The notes under the pieces: model-generated
What the model was told of the DNA's origin: nothing
The model's database searches: none
Seen by the model: the letters and a program-made list of their open reading frames with translations, nothing else
Origin: Phytohalomonas tamaricis
Lineage (GTDB): Bacteria > Pseudomonadota > Gammaproteobacteria > Pseudomonadales > Halomonadaceae
NCBI RefSeq assembly: GCF_003012345.1
Contig: NZ_PVRV01000019.1
Coordinates: 558,001 to 622,000 of the forward strand
DNA length: 64,000 nt
Reading direction: 5' to 3'
Shown: positions 18,577-27,536 of the stretch, in pieces
Numbering within the stretch: position 1 is the first letter of the stretch
Layout: every line of letters starts with the position of its first letter
Program-made: the position numbers and the translations under genes

Positions 18577-19533
18577 TTAGTCGAAGCGGGAAGCAATGGC
18601 GTCCATTAACTGGCCGGCGATATCGGTCCCGCATTGAGCATCGATTTCACGCACGCAGGTCGGGCTAGTGACGTTGATCTCGGTGATGTAATCACCGATT
18701 ACATCAAGGCCGACAAAGATCAGACCCTGCGCCTTGATCGATGCCTTGACCTGATCAACCAGCCAATAGTCACGATCCGTCAGTTCGCGCGCCACGCCAC
18801 GGCCGCCAGCGGCCAGATTGCCACGCACCTCTCCGCCAGTGGGAATGCGTGCCAGTCCGTAGGGCACTGGCTCACCATCAATCAGCAATATCCGCGTATC
18901 ACCCTGCTGAATCTCGGGGATATAGCGCTGCGCCATGATCTGGCGTGTACCGCCGAAGGTCAGCTGCTCGATCACCGCACCGATATTGCGACCATCGGGG
19001 GCGATATGAAAAATTCCCGTCCCACCCATGCCATCAAGCGGCTTGAAAATAGTATCGCCCTGCTCGGCGTGAAAGGCGCGCAGCACCTTGTCGTTACAGG
19101 AAACTACGCTCGGCACCAGGCACTGCTGAAACTGCTGGGCATAAAGTTTCTCGTTGCATTCGCGTAGCACCTGCGTGGGGTTAACCACCAGCACGCCTTC
19201 ACGCTCGGCGAATCCCAGCAAATGCGTGGCATTGAGAAATTCATGATCAACCGGCGGATCCTTGCGCATCAGGATCACATCAAGATCACCTAGCGCCCGA
19301 GCTTCAGCGTCACCGAGGCTGTACCACTTCTCGGGATTCTCGAACACCTCAAGCGAGCGCATGCGCGCCATGGCGCGCCCCTTATCCAGATAGAGATCGC
19401 TCTGCTCCATGTAATGCAGCGACCAGCCGCGACGGCTGGCGGCCCACAGCATGGCCAGCGTGGTGTCCTTTTTGTAGGTGATATCGGCGATGGGGTCCAT
19501 CACCACACCCACCTTCAATACGCGATCAGTCAT
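18577..19533 (-). CDS. gshB: Glutathione synthetase
   Basis: ATP-grasp ligase joining gamma-glutamylcysteine and glycine to make glutathione in the cytoplasm. The 318 residues match the bacterial GshB length. The N-terminal domain begins VGVVMDPIADITYKKDTTLA (about residues 8-27). ATP-grasp features include FKPLDGMGGTGIFH near 165, the phosphate-loop region QRYIPEIQQGDTRILLIDG near 200, and metal-binding ITEINVTSPT near 287. First gene of gshB-tonB-yqgE-ruvX, 3 bp from tonB. An inverted repeat lies in its leader. Confidence 0.96.
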   Translation of the reverse strand: MTDRVLKVGVVMDPIADITYKKDTTLAMLWAASRRGWSLHYMEQSDLYLDKGRAMARMRSLEVFENPEKWYSLGDAEARALGDLDVILMRKDPPVDHEFLNATHLLGFAEREGVLVVNPTQVLRECNEKLYAQQFQQCLVPSVVSCNDKVLRAFHAEQGDTIFKPLDGMGGTGIFHIAPDGRNIGAVIEQLTFGGTRQIMAQRYIPEIQQGDTRILLIDGEPVPYGLARIPTGGEVRGNLAAGGRGVARELTDRDYWLVDQVKASIKAQGLIFVGLDVIGDYITEINVTSPTCVREIDAQCGTDIAGQLMDAIASRFD

Positions 19534-19572
19534 GAGCGAATCTCTTAAAAATAAAAATCAGCAGCGTTTGCA

Positions 19573-19594
19573 GCGAGAACGATGCCGTTCTCGC
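19573..19594 (-). promoter_or_regulatory. Perfect inverted repeat in the gshB leader
   Basis: GCGAGAACG and CGTTCTCGC pair perfectly over 9 bp around a 4-nt loop, 40-61 bp upstream of the gshB start. On the minus strand a T-rich stretch follows about 15 bases later, which is too far for a standard terminator. It may be an operator or an RNA hairpin in the leader; function not established. Confidence 0.4.
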
Positions 19595-19800
19595 TCAAAA
19601 CCATAAAGCAAGTATGAAGCAACCATGCTGATCGGGCCAAGCTACCTTCGAGCCCCTTGAGCATTTAGCGAGCAGAAACATGCGTGCCGAATGGATGTGA
19701 CCTGACTTGATGTAACGCCATATGGTTCTACAGTTATTAGCAGCCTATTTTTATCATTACGCTGGTTTCAATCTTACTAATTCAATATAAGGGGAATATC

Positions 19801-20925
19801 TTGGCTTCACTTTTTGAACCCTACGATCTCGCCGGTCACCGTCTCACCAACCGTATCGTCATGGCGCCCATGACGCGCTCTCGCGCTAGAGAAAATGATG
19901 TTCCTAACGAAATGGGCGCACTTTATTACCGCCAGCGTGCCTGTGCAGGGCTGATCATTTCAGAAGGCACGCCGATCTCGCGTGAAGGCCAAGGCTATCT
20001 TTTCAATCCAGGCATTTACGGGCCTGATCAGATCGAAGGCTGGAAAAAGACGACGCGTGCCGTTCATGAGCGAGGTGGACTTATCTTCGCCCAGACGTGG
20101 CACGTGGGACGTGTATCCCACACCTCGATCCAGCTCAACGGCCAGGCGCCAGTCAGCTCAACGGCGAAGCAAGGTGGCATGGCCTTCGGTTATAACGACG
20201 AGGGCCGCCCGGACATGCTGGCCGCTAGCACACCGCGTGCGCTGGAAACCCATGAGGTCAAGCGCGTGGTAGGTGATTTTGCTCAGGCCGCTGTCAATGC
20301 GCGCATGGCCGGCTTTGATGGCGTTGAAGTTCACGGCGCCAACGGTTATCTGTTCGAGCAATTTCTCAATGCCGAACTCAATGATCGCAGCGATGAATAT
20401 GGTGGCTCACGCGAAAACCGTTGTCGCCTGTTGCTGGAAGCCATCGATGCCTCGATCGAAAAGATCGGCGCTCACCGCGTAGGCGTGCGTATTTCACCTT
20501 ATGGTCAGCTGTTTGACATGCCCGCCTATGATGATACCGAGGCGACCTATTTGCATCTTGCCGCAGAGCTGAACAAGCGCCACTTGGCCTATGTTCATAT
20601 CATGGATCAGGGTGCTCAGGGGCAGGAGGCAATGCCACGTGAATTCCTGCGCAAGTTCCGTGACGCTTACGAAGGCACATTGTTGTTTGCTGGTAACCTG
20701 GACAAGCAGGAAGCGCAGAAGCTGGTCGATGAAGGCACCATCGACTTGCCAGTCTTTGGCCGTCCCTTCACGTCCAACCCCGACTTGGTCGAGCGGATGA
20801 AAAACGATTGGCCGTTGACGCCTTTCGATCCCGATACGTTTTATGGCGGCGATGCCCGCGGATACGTGGACTTTCCTACCTATCAGGAAGAACAGGAACG
20901 GCGCGCACGCTTTGGCGAAGGTTAA
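19801..20925 (+). CDS. Old Yellow Enzyme family alkene reductase
   Basis: A 374-residue FMN-dependent ene-reductase of the NemA/OYE family, reducing activated C=C bonds or nitro-esters with NADPH. The N-terminal strand LTNRIVMAPMTRSRA (about residues 16-30) starts the TIM barrel. The active-site histidine pair and tyrosine are in EVHGANGYLFEQFLN near 180-194, followed by DRSDEYGGSRENR; FAGNLDK and VFGRPFTSNPDLVERM are the FMN phosphate region near 300-335. The start is TTG at 19801, supported by AAGGGGA seven bases upstream and by the match to family N termini; no ATG precedes the barrel. Divergent from gshB and followed by its own terminator. Confidence 0.93.
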   Translation: MASLFEPYDLAGHRLTNRIVMAPMTRSRARENDVPNEMGALYYRQRACAGLIISEGTPISREGQGYLFNPGIYGPDQIEGWKKTTRAVHERGGLIFAQTWHVGRVSHTSIQLNGQAPVSSTAKQGGMAFGYNDEGRPDMLAASTPRALETHEVKRVVGDFAQAAVNARMAGFDGVEVHGANGYLFEQFLNAELNDRSDEYGGSRENRCRLLLEAIDASIEKIGAHRVGVRISPYGQLFDMPAYDDTEATYLHLAAELNKRHLAYVHIMDQGAQGQEAMPREFLRKFRDAYEGTLLFAGNLDKQEAQKLVDEGTIDLPVFGRPFTSNPDLVERMKNDWPLTPFDPDTFYGGDARGYVDFPTYQEEQERRARFGEG

Positions 20926-20941
20926 ATCGTTTCTCGATATT

Positions 20942-20978
20942 AAAAACGCCCCGACACCAAAGGTGTCGGGGCGTTTTT
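20942..20978 (+). terminator. Intrinsic terminator of the alkene reductase gene
   Basis: AAAAACGCCCCGACACC pairs perfectly with GGTGTCGGGGCGTTTTT around AAA, 17 bp after the stop. It is symmetrical, and probably also serves the leftward rsmE transcript. Confidence 0.95.
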
Positions 20979-21053
20979 AATGGTCCATTACTCTGGGAAC
21001 GTCACCCTCGATACACGTTGATGTCAGGTGTACTTAACCGTTGAGCAGCCCGC

Positions 21054-21779
21054 TTAGTTCAGATCACCAAAGCGATACTGCAGCACACTGAGCGCCACAA
21101 TCGGCGCTGTTTCCGTGCGCAGAATGCGTGGGCCGAGCGTCAAGGCTTCAAAGCCAGATGCGCGGGCACTCGCTACCTCTGCATCGGTAAGTCCGCCTTC
21201 AGGACCGATAAGCAACGCCGCGTCACGAGGAGGCTGCATCTGTTCAAGCGAGCCTTCGCCCGGATGAAGGACCAGACGTAGCGCTTCGTCACGCCGCGCC
21301 AGCCATTCAGTAATCGTCTGGGGTTCACATATTTCCGGCACAACCGCACGACCGCACTGTTCGCAGGCACTGACCGCCACGCCACGCCAGTGGGCCAGCT
21401 TCTTGGCGGCTCGATCACCTTTCAAGCGTACCTCACCACGTTCGGCATAAAGCGGGGTAATCGCGCCAACGCCAAGCTCAACGGCTTTCTGGATGGCAAA
21501 ATCCATACGTTCACCCTTGGAGATCGCCTGACCTAAATGCACTGCCAGACTGGATTCAGGCACCGGCTCGCGAAGATGCTCAACGACAACATCGACACGC
21601 TTGCGATCAACGCTGGCAATCGATGCCAGTGCCTCGTTGCCCCTACCATCGAACAGGACCAACGGCTCGCCTTCACCCTTACGCAAAACGAGCCCTACAT
21701 GGCGCGCCGCACTATCTGACAAGGTCAGGCGCGCCCCGGCAACAAGCGTGGCATCAAGATGAATGCGCGGTGCGCTCAT
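21054..21779 (-). CDS. rsmE: 16S rRNA (uracil(1498)-N(3))-methyltransferase
   Basis: SPOUT-class methyltransferase modifying U1498 of 16S rRNA with S-adenosylmethionine. At 241 residues it is of standard length. The N-terminal PUA-like domain has HVGLVLRKGEGEPLVLFDGRG around residue 27-47 (two overlapping segments). The SPOUT trefoil is recognised by AISKGERMDFAIQKAVELG near 90, ACEQCGRAVVPEI near 139, LLIGPEGGLTDAEV near 190 and the knot end LGPRILRTETAPIVAL near 216. Single gene, 39 bp upstream (in transcription order, downstream) of secB's end; convergent with the alkene reductase. Often next to gshB in relatives, and here only the reductase separates them. Confidence 0.95.
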   Translation of the reverse strand: MSAPRIHLDATLVAGARLTLSDSAARHVGLVLRKGEGEPLVLFDGRGNEALASIASVDRKRVDVVVEHLREPVPESSLAVHLGQAISKGERMDFAIQKAVELGVGAITPLYAERGEVRLKGDRAAKKLAHWRGVAVSACEQCGRAVVPEICEPQTITEWLARRDEALRLVLHPGEGSLEQMQPPRDAALLIGPEGGLTDAEVASARASGFEALTLGPRILRTETAPIVALSVLQYRFGDLN

Positions 21780-21817
21780 GCTGAATATCCAAGCCCAGTC
21801 ATTACTGCTGCACCCTG

Positions 21818-22303
21818 TTAGGCATCAGCATTTTGTGCCTGCATTTCACGCTGCTTTCTTTGCGCAAACATGGCATCGAAGTTGACCGGTGCCAGCATCA
21901 ATGTAGGGAAGCTGCCACGACCGACCAGACTGTCAATACATTCCCGCGCATAAGGAAACAGCACGTTAGGACAGAAGGCGCCCAGCGTATGCTCCAGCTG
22001 CTCTTCAGGCAGGCCTGCAATAGTGAAGAGTCCGGCCTGTTCTACCTCGGCAAGAAAAGCGGTCGTCTGCTCTTCACCGTTGTAGACCTGAGCAGTGACC
22101 TTGACCACTACCTCGTAAAGGTTCTCACCGACCTGTTCGGCATGGCTATCGACGTCCAGATTGACCTTAGGTTGGAACGCCTGCTGAAAGATCCTCGGTG
22201 AGTTCGGCGCCTCGAAGGAAATATCCTTGACATAGATGCGCTGCAGCGCAAATTGAATATCACCTTGCGCCTGATTGGCTGCGGTAGTGTTGTCTTCCGC
22301 CAT
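21818..22303 (-). CDS. secB: Protein-export chaperone SecB
   Basis: Tetrameric cytoplasmic chaperone that holds preproteins unfolded and delivers them to SecA. The 161 residues match the family. Typical segments are [19 protein letters not shown] near 18-36, [13 protein letters not shown] near 62, [11 protein letters not shown] near 87 and the C-domain [18 protein letters not shown] near 109-126, followed by [17 protein letters not shown]. The C-terminal tail is Gln- and Ala-rich. It follows the rhodanese gene by 56 bp on the same strand. Unlike the usual neighbourhood, no grxC lies between them. Confidence 0.96.
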   Translation of the reverse strand: MAEDNTTAANQAQGDIQFALQRIYVKDISFEAPNSPRIFQQAFQPKVNLDVDSHAEQVGENLYEVVVKVTAQVYNGEEQTTAFLAEVEQAGLFTIAGLPEEQLEHTLGAFCPNVLFPYARECIDSLVGRGSFPTLMLAPVNFDAMFAQRKQREMQAQNADA

Positions 22304-22359
22304 TGCTGTGTCACCTTGCTTGAAAGTGGGAGAATGAAAACGAACGGAGGCCGAGCCTC

Positions 22360-22779
22360 TTAGCGTTTAACGGTCGGCAAGCTATCGGCCTGCCATTGCT
22401 CCATACCGCCCTTGAGCTTGGCGGCACGGCTGTATCCTTCCTTCTTGAGCTTCTCGACAATGATGCCGGCTTTCTGGCCTGTCTTGCACACGACGATAAC
22501 CGGCTTGTCCTGGTGCTTCTTCAGCTCGTTCATACGCGTATCGAACTTGCTGTTAGGGATATTGATGGCCCCTGCAATATGGCCCGCCTTGAACTCATTG
22601 GCTTCACGGATGTCGACAATAACACCGTCTTCGCGGTTGACGAGCGCTGTCGCTTCCCCGCTGGTTACGCCGGTATTGCTGCGTTGAGCCTCATAAGCAA
22701 GCCAGGCCACCAGCAGCACAAGAAAGGCGCTGACCAGCAGCAGGTGATTCTGGGCAAATTCGAAAAGCTGATCGATCAT
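22360..22779 (-). CDS. yibN: Membrane-anchored rhodanese-like protein (YibN type)
   Basis: A 139-residue protein with an N-terminal membrane helix (about 10-28, [21 protein letters not shown]) and one rhodanese domain (about 42-135). The active-site loop [10 protein letters not shown], with its cysteine near residue 96, and the substrate strand [19 protein letters not shown] near 54-72 are intact. It probably handles sulfane sulfur at the membrane, but no substrate is known. It lies between gpmI (divergent) and secB, as in E. coli and Pseudomonas, where yibN is linked to secB. Confidence 0.88.
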   Translation of the reverse strand: MIDQLFEFAQNHLLLVSAFLVLLVAWLAYEAQRSNTGVTSGEATALVNREDGVIVDIREANEFKAGHIAGAINIPNSKFDTRMNELKKHQDKPVIVVCKTGQKAGIIVEKLKKEGYSRAAKLKGGMEQWQADSLPTVKR

Positions 22780-23077
22780 GAGATTGTCTTACTCTTTTCG
22801 GATGAATCTATGCTTGTTTCCATACGGAGATATCTGTCAGGCCGGCAGGCGATGATCAGACGATGCCCAGGCAGGATAAACGTCCGGCATGCTTATCACC
22901 GCAAGGCGGCGCCCAGTATACACGAGCGTGCCAATAGCGTCCGGCTGACGCACTCCTGAGCGTAGGTTATGATGCCTGAAGCAGATGCTGTCGCGAATGG
23001 GACATTTGACGGCATGTTTTTACCGCGTCCCAGCATGTCAGACAATCAAACTCATGATCCAATAACGAGGCGAGTCC

Positions 23078-24637
23078 ATGTCAAAGGAACAGACGTCGCG
23101 CCCCCGTCCGGTGGCGCTGATTATCCTCGACGGCTACGGCTGCAATCCCTCTGCTGAAAACAACGCGGTCGCCAATGCGGCCACGCCGGTAATGGATGAA
23201 CTGCAGAAGTCGTACCCCCATACCCTGATCCGCACTGATGGTGGCAATGTCGGCCTGCCGGATGGCCAGATGGGTAACTCCGAAGTCGGCCACATGAATC
23301 TTGGGGCAGGACGCATCGTCTATCAGGATTTCACTCGGATCACCAAAGCCATCAAGGATGATGAGCTACAGAACATCGAAACGCTGACCAAGCCGATCGA
23401 TAGTGCCGTCGAGAAAGGAGGTGCCGTTCATCTGCTCGGCCTGCTTTCGACCGGCGGCGTTCATAGCCACGAAGATCACATTCTGGCGATGGCAGACCTC
23501 GCCGCGGCACGTGGTGCAAAGAAAGTTTATATTCATGCGTTTCTCGACGGCCGTGATACGCCGCCCAAGAGCGCACGCGAATCGATCGAACGGGCCGATG
23601 CCAAGTTGCAACAGCAGGGTGTGGGCTATATCGCCTCGATTATTGGCCGCTTCTATGCCATGGACCGTGACAACCGCTGGGAGCGCGTTGAAGCCGCCTA
23701 CCGGTTAATCAGCGAAGGCGTCGGCGAGCATACCGCCAAGAGTGCTGAAGAAGGTCTTGACGCGGCTTACGCGCGTGACGAAACCGACGAATTCGTTACC
23801 GCGACCAGCATCCGCCCCGACGGCAGCGAGCCGGTCACCGTAGCGGAGGAGGATGCGATCATTTTCGTTAATTTCCGCTCCGACCGCGCCCGTGAATTGA
23901 CCCGCGCCTTCGTCAACAAGGACTTTGATGGCTTCGCCCGCAACACCCCGGCCCACGCCAACTTCGTGACGATGACGCAGTACGCCGACGACATTGACGC
24001 TCCCATCGCCTTTCCACCCACGGAGCTCAACAACACGCTGGGCGAAGTGGTTGCCGAGCGCGGGTTTACTCAGCTGCGCATCGCCGAGACCGAGAAGTAT
24101 CCTCACGTCAGTTTCTTCTTCTCAGGTGGCCGTGAGGAGCAGTTCGAGGGCGAGGAGCGGATACTCGTGCCTTCACCCAAGGACGTTAAAACCTACGACC
24201 TGAAACCGGAGATGAGCGCGTACGAGCTCACCGATAAACTAGTGGCAGCGATCGATGCCGGTAAATTCGACTTGATCATCTGCAACTACGCTAACGGCGA
24301 TATGGTCGGCCACTCAGGCGATCTCACCGCGACTACCAAGGCAATCGAAACCGTCGATACCTGCCTGGGGCGTGTCGTCGAAGCCATCAACCGTGCCGGC
24401 GGTGAGTGCCTGGTGACGGCTGATCACGGCAATGCCGAATTACTGGTCGATCCTCAGACAGGTAATCCGCATACGTCGCATACCACTTTCCCGGTCCCGC
24501 TGGTCTATGTCAGCCCGCGTAATGCTGCATTGCATGAAGGCGGCCGGCTATGCGATATAGCGCCGACCCTGCTGGCCATGATGGGAGAAGAAGCGCCTGA
24601 TGAGATGACGGGCAATGTACTGATCGACTATCGTTGA
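23078..24637 (+). CDS. gpmI: 2,3-bisphosphoglycerate-independent phosphoglycerate mutase
   Basis: Manganese-dependent mutase of glycolysis and gluconeogenesis interconverting 3- and 2-phosphoglycerate, alkaline phosphatase superfamily. The 519 residues match the usual 505-515. The first metal site is [12 protein letters not shown] near residues 13-24; the catalytic serine lies in [16 protein letters not shown] near 62-77; substrate-binding strings [14 protein letters not shown] near 154 and [12 protein letters not shown] near 189; and the C-terminal metal ligands in TADHGNAE near 447. GAGGCGAG precedes the ATG. It starts the rightward run gpmI-envC-ctp, divergent from yibN-secB. Confidence 0.97.
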   Translation: MSKEQTSRPRPVALIILDGYGCNPSAENNAVANAATPVMDELQKSYPHTLIRTDGGNVGLPDGQMGNSEVGHMNLGAGRIVYQDFTRITKAIKDDELQNIETLTKPIDSAVEKGGAVHLLGLLSTGGVHSHEDHILAMADLAAARGAKKVYIHAFLDGRDTPPKSARESIERADAKLQQQGVGYIASIIGRFYAMDRDNRWERVEAAYRLISEGVGEHTAKSAEEGLDAAYARDETDEFVTATSIRPDGSEPVTVAEEDAIIFVNFRSDRARELTRAFVNKDFDGFARNTPAHANFVTMTQYADDIDAPIAFPPTELNNTLGEVVAERGFTQLRIAETEKYPHVSFFFSGGREEQFEGEERILVPSPKDVKTYDLKPEMSAYELTDKLVAAIDAGKFDLIICNYANGDMVGHSGDLTATTKAIETVDTCLGRVVEAINRAGGECLVTADHGNAELLVDPQTGNPHTSHTTFPVPLVYVSPRNAALHEGGRLCDIAPTLLAMMGEEAPDEMTGNVLIDYR

Positions 24638-24710
24638 GCCTTTGGGGGCCTCAGGCCACGCTGCATCATGTACGCCCGATTAATATGTAACGATAGGGAT
24701 TAACGCCGAC

Positions 24711-25994
24711 GTGTCATCGCGTTCAAGCCGATTTTCACGTCGGTGTTTCATTTCAAGTCTCTCGCTAGCACTTACCGTGCCGGGGTTGTTGCCAGGCACG
24801 GTAAGCCATGTGTCAGCCGAAGACGTCTCGCGCCAGCAGCTCAAGGCCATCAGCGCTGATATCGAAGCGTCCGAAAAACGCATCCATGACACTGGAAGTG
24901 AGCGCAAGAGTGCGCAACAAGCGCTAAGACAGGCGGAAGCAGCGCTAGCCGAAACGTATGCCCGCATCGATCAGTTGCAGAGCGAGCGGGAAAGCGTCAA
25001 CGCTCAGCTTCAAGCGCTGAATGGCCGGCATGACCAGCTCGTCGATGAGCGCAATGCGCAGCAGCAGGCGTTGGCGACGCAGCTTGCCGCGCTTTATCGT
25101 CTCGGTGAACAGCCTCAACTCAAGCTCTTGCTCAACGGCGGCGACCCGACCAAGCTCGAACGCTATCAGCACTATCTAAATCGTATCAATGAAGTGCGTC
25201 GGGAGCGGCTTGACGCCATTGCCGCACTTGATCGTGATATCGATGATAACCGCACGCAAGCAAAAGAAGAGCGCGAGCGTCTTAATCAGCTTTTAGATGA
25301 CCTTGATGACAGGCGTCAGCGTCTGGCTGAGCAGCAGGACGCACGCGAGCAGATTGTAGCCAAACTTAATACCCGCTATGCCAACGAGCAGGCTCGCCTG
25401 GAGGATTTGCGCAGCGACCGCGCCCACGTCGAGCAACTGCTCAAGCAAATGGAGCGCGAACTGGCTCAGGCCAAGGCCAAGCGCGAGGCTGCCTCCCAGC
25501 AGCTGACAGAAGATGAGCGCAGTGCAGAGCCTACCCGTAGCGCATCGTCGCGCCAGTCGCACGACACTTCATCAACGTCCGCAACGACACGCACCAATGT
25601 GCATCGCGCCGATAAAGGCGCGGCCAGTTCGAAATGGCCGGTTAATGGTCGGTTAATCTCACGCTTCGGCCAAGGTGAGGGGATTGATCGCAATGGCGTA
25701 TTGCTCGCCGCCAGTGCTGGCACCTCGGTACGTGCCGCAGGCAGTGGCCAGATCGTCTTTGCCAACTGGATGCGTGGCTTCGGCTACCTTGTGATCATCG
25801 ATCACGGCAAGGGTATCCTGACGCTTTACGCCCATAATCAACGTCTCACCGTTAAGGCTGGAGACAGCGTCGAGCGTGGCGCGATCATCGCCACTGTCGG
25901 CAACAGTGGGGGACGCTCAGGCCCTGCGCTTTATTTCGAAGTGCGGCGCAGAGGACAGCCCATCGATCCCAACCGCTGGACCGCTTCGCGCTGA
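24711..25994 (+). CDS. envC: Murein hydrolase activator EnvC-like protein
   Basis: A 427-residue periplasmic protein with an N-terminal signal peptide (about 1-36), a long coiled-coil (about 37-265, dense in Glu, Arg, Gln and Leu) and a C-terminal LytM/M23 domain (about 310-425). In E. coli, EnvC is recruited by FtsEX and switches on amidases AmiA and AmiB at the septum. The LytM metal ligands are degenerate: the first His/Asp motif is replaced by RNGVLLAAS and the HxH site reads ALYFEVR, so it should be an activator and not a peptidase. The GTG start at 24711 is the only one that preserves the signal peptide. It lies between gpmI and the ctp protease, a conserved arrangement. Confidence 0.92.
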   Translation: MSSRSSRFSRRCFISSLSLALTVPGLLPGTVSHVSAEDVSRQQLKAISADIEASEKRIHDTGSERKSAQQALRQAEAALAETYARIDQLQSERESVNAQLQALNGRHDQLVDERNAQQQALATQLAALYRLGEQPQLKLLLNGGDPTKLERYQHYLNRINEVRRERLDAIAALDRDIDDNRTQAKEERERLNQLLDDLDDRRQRLAEQQDAREQIVAKLNTRYANEQARLEDLRSDRAHVEQLLKQMERELAQAKAKREAASQQLTEDERSAEPTRSASSRQSHDTSSTSATTRTNVHRADKGAASSKWPVNGRLISRFGQGEGIDRNGVLLAASAGTSVRAAGSGQIVFANWMRGFGYLVIIDHGKGILTLYAHNQRLTVKAGDSVERGAIIATVGNSGGRSGPALYFEVRRRGQPIDPNRWTASR

Positions 25995-26136
25995 CCACGA
26001 ATGCGCTATGGGCCAATCTCACGCCAAACTCGAACGCTGTTCGCTGGATCGTGAATGGAACATGTGGGTATGCTTGGCACGTCGCGTGCTCTTCATTCAC
26101 GCCCTCACACTTGTGTTCGAAGAACAAGGAGATTCC

Positions 26137-27459
26137 ATGCGCGCAGGTCGTGTCATGATGCTGTTACTGATGGCCGGCGCCGCGCTACCGCTTGCGCCGC
26201 TCGCCCTGGCCGAAAACGATACGCCGGATGTCGCATTGTCCAGCGCTCAGGCCAGCGCCACCTTGCCGATCGAAGACATTCAGACATTTGCCGAAGTCTT
26301 CGAGCGCATCAAGCGGGCCTATGTTGATGAAGTTGATGACAAGACCCTGCTACACAATGCGATGAAAGGCATGCTTTCCGGTCTCGACCCGCATTCAGCC
26401 TATATGGATGCCGAGGCATTCCGCAGCCTTCAGGAAGCCACACAAGGCGAATTTGGCGGGTTGGGCATCGAGGTGGGCATGGAGGATGATCGCCTGACGG
26501 TAATCGCGCCGATCGATAACACGCCGGCCGCAAAGGCAGGCCTGCAGCCACACGATACCATTCTCAGTATCGACGGTACGTCAACCGAAGGCATGTCGCT
26601 CGAAGAGGCTGTCAAACTGCTGCGCGGTGACGCTGGCACGCAGGTTAAGCTGAACATCTACCGCAAAGGTAACGACACGCCGCAGGAATTCACCCTGACG
26701 CGAGCCAATATCCGCAACGAGAGCGTGTCATCCAAGCTGCTCGACCCGGGATATGCTTACCTGCGCATCAGTCAGTTCCAGACCCGTACTGCAGAGCAGG
26801 CCCGCGCGGCGATTGAAAAATTCAAGCGCCAAGCACCGCTTAAAGGGTTGGTGCTCGATCTGCGCAACAATCCTGGCGGCATTTTACAGGGCGCAGTCGA
26901 TGTCTCCGATCTGTTTCTCGACGACGGTTTGATCGTTTACACCAAAGGACGGCTGCCCGACAGCCAGATGCGCTTCTCAGCGTCACAGGCCAACAGCGTT
27001 GACTCACAGGTACCGATGGTCGTACTGATCAACGGTGGTACGGCATCGGCAGCAGAGATCGTCTCAGGAGCGCTGCAGGATCATCATCGCGCGATCGTGA
27101 TGGGCACTGACAGCTTCGGTAAAGGCTCGGTACAGACGGTACTCCCGCTCGACAACGGTGAAGGGCTGAAGCTGACGACTGCGCTTTATTACACCCCCAG
27201 TGGCCGCTCGATCCAGGCTGAAGGGATCGAGCCCGATGTCGGCGTGCAGCGTGGCCAGCTAACGCTGGAGCCAAAAGAGAGCTGGATGGTGCGCGAAGCT
27301 GACCTCGAAGGTCATCTACGCAACGCCGAAGCCAGCCAGCAGCAGGGAGAGGCACCGCGCTCCTCTCCAGTCGCCGCCCAGGATTATCAGCTTGGCGAGG
27401 CACTCAACCTGCTTAAAGGCTTGAACGTTATTCAACGTGCTTCACAGCAAACGCCTTGA
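26137..27459 (+). CDS. ctp: S41 family carboxy-terminal processing protease
   Basis: A 440-residue periplasmic serine protease of the CtpA/S41A family with a signal peptide (about 1-24), a PDZ domain (about 85-165, LGIEVGMEDDRLTVIAPID) and the protease core. The catalytic serine is in GTASAAEIVSGALQDH near 305 and the lysine in DSFGKGSVQTVLP near 330. ATG 26137 has AAGGAGA upstream; the frame is open back to 25876 inside envC but that part is not conserved. It probably trims C termini of cell-wall enzymes or lipoproteins, fitting its place after envC. A terminator follows. Confidence 0.94.
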   Translation: MRAGRVMMLLLMAGAALPLAPLALAENDTPDVALSSAQASATLPIEDIQTFAEVFERIKRAYVDEVDDKTLLHNAMKGMLSGLDPHSAYMDAEAFRSLQEATQGEFGGLGIEVGMEDDRLTVIAPIDNTPAAKAGLQPHDTILSIDGTSTEGMSLEEAVKLLRGDAGTQVKLNIYRKGNDTPQEFTLTRANIRNESVSSKLLDPGYAYLRISQFQTRTAEQARAAIEKFKRQAPLKGLVLDLRNNPGGILQGAVDVSDLFLDDGLIVYTKGRLPDSQMRFSASQANSVDSQVPMVVLINGGTASAAEIVSGALQDHHRAIVMGTDSFGKGSVQTVLPLDNGEGLKLTTALYYTPSGRSIQAEGIEPDVGVQRGQLTLEPKESWMVREADLEGHLRNAEASQQQGEAPRSSPVAAQDYQLGEALNLLKGLNVIQRASQQTP

Positions 27460-27474
27460 TTGCATCCTGACTGC

Positions 27475-27509
27475 AAAAACGCCCCGGCACACAGTGCCAG
27501 GGCGTTTTT
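27475..27509 (+). terminator. Terminator after the ctp protease gene
   Basis: AAAAACGCCC and GGGCGTTTTT flank an inner GGCAC/GTGCC stem with one mismatched pair and an ACA loop. It lies 16 bp after the stop and between convergent genes, so it may also end the ubiI transcript. Confidence 0.9.
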
Positions 27510-27536
27510 CATTGGATGATACAGGTGTTTATAGGC

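Noticed and set aside
25876-26136. Upstream extension of the ctp reading frame into envC
   Set aside because: It would bury the signal peptide and overlap the conserved LytM domain; ATG 26137 has a strong ribosome site.
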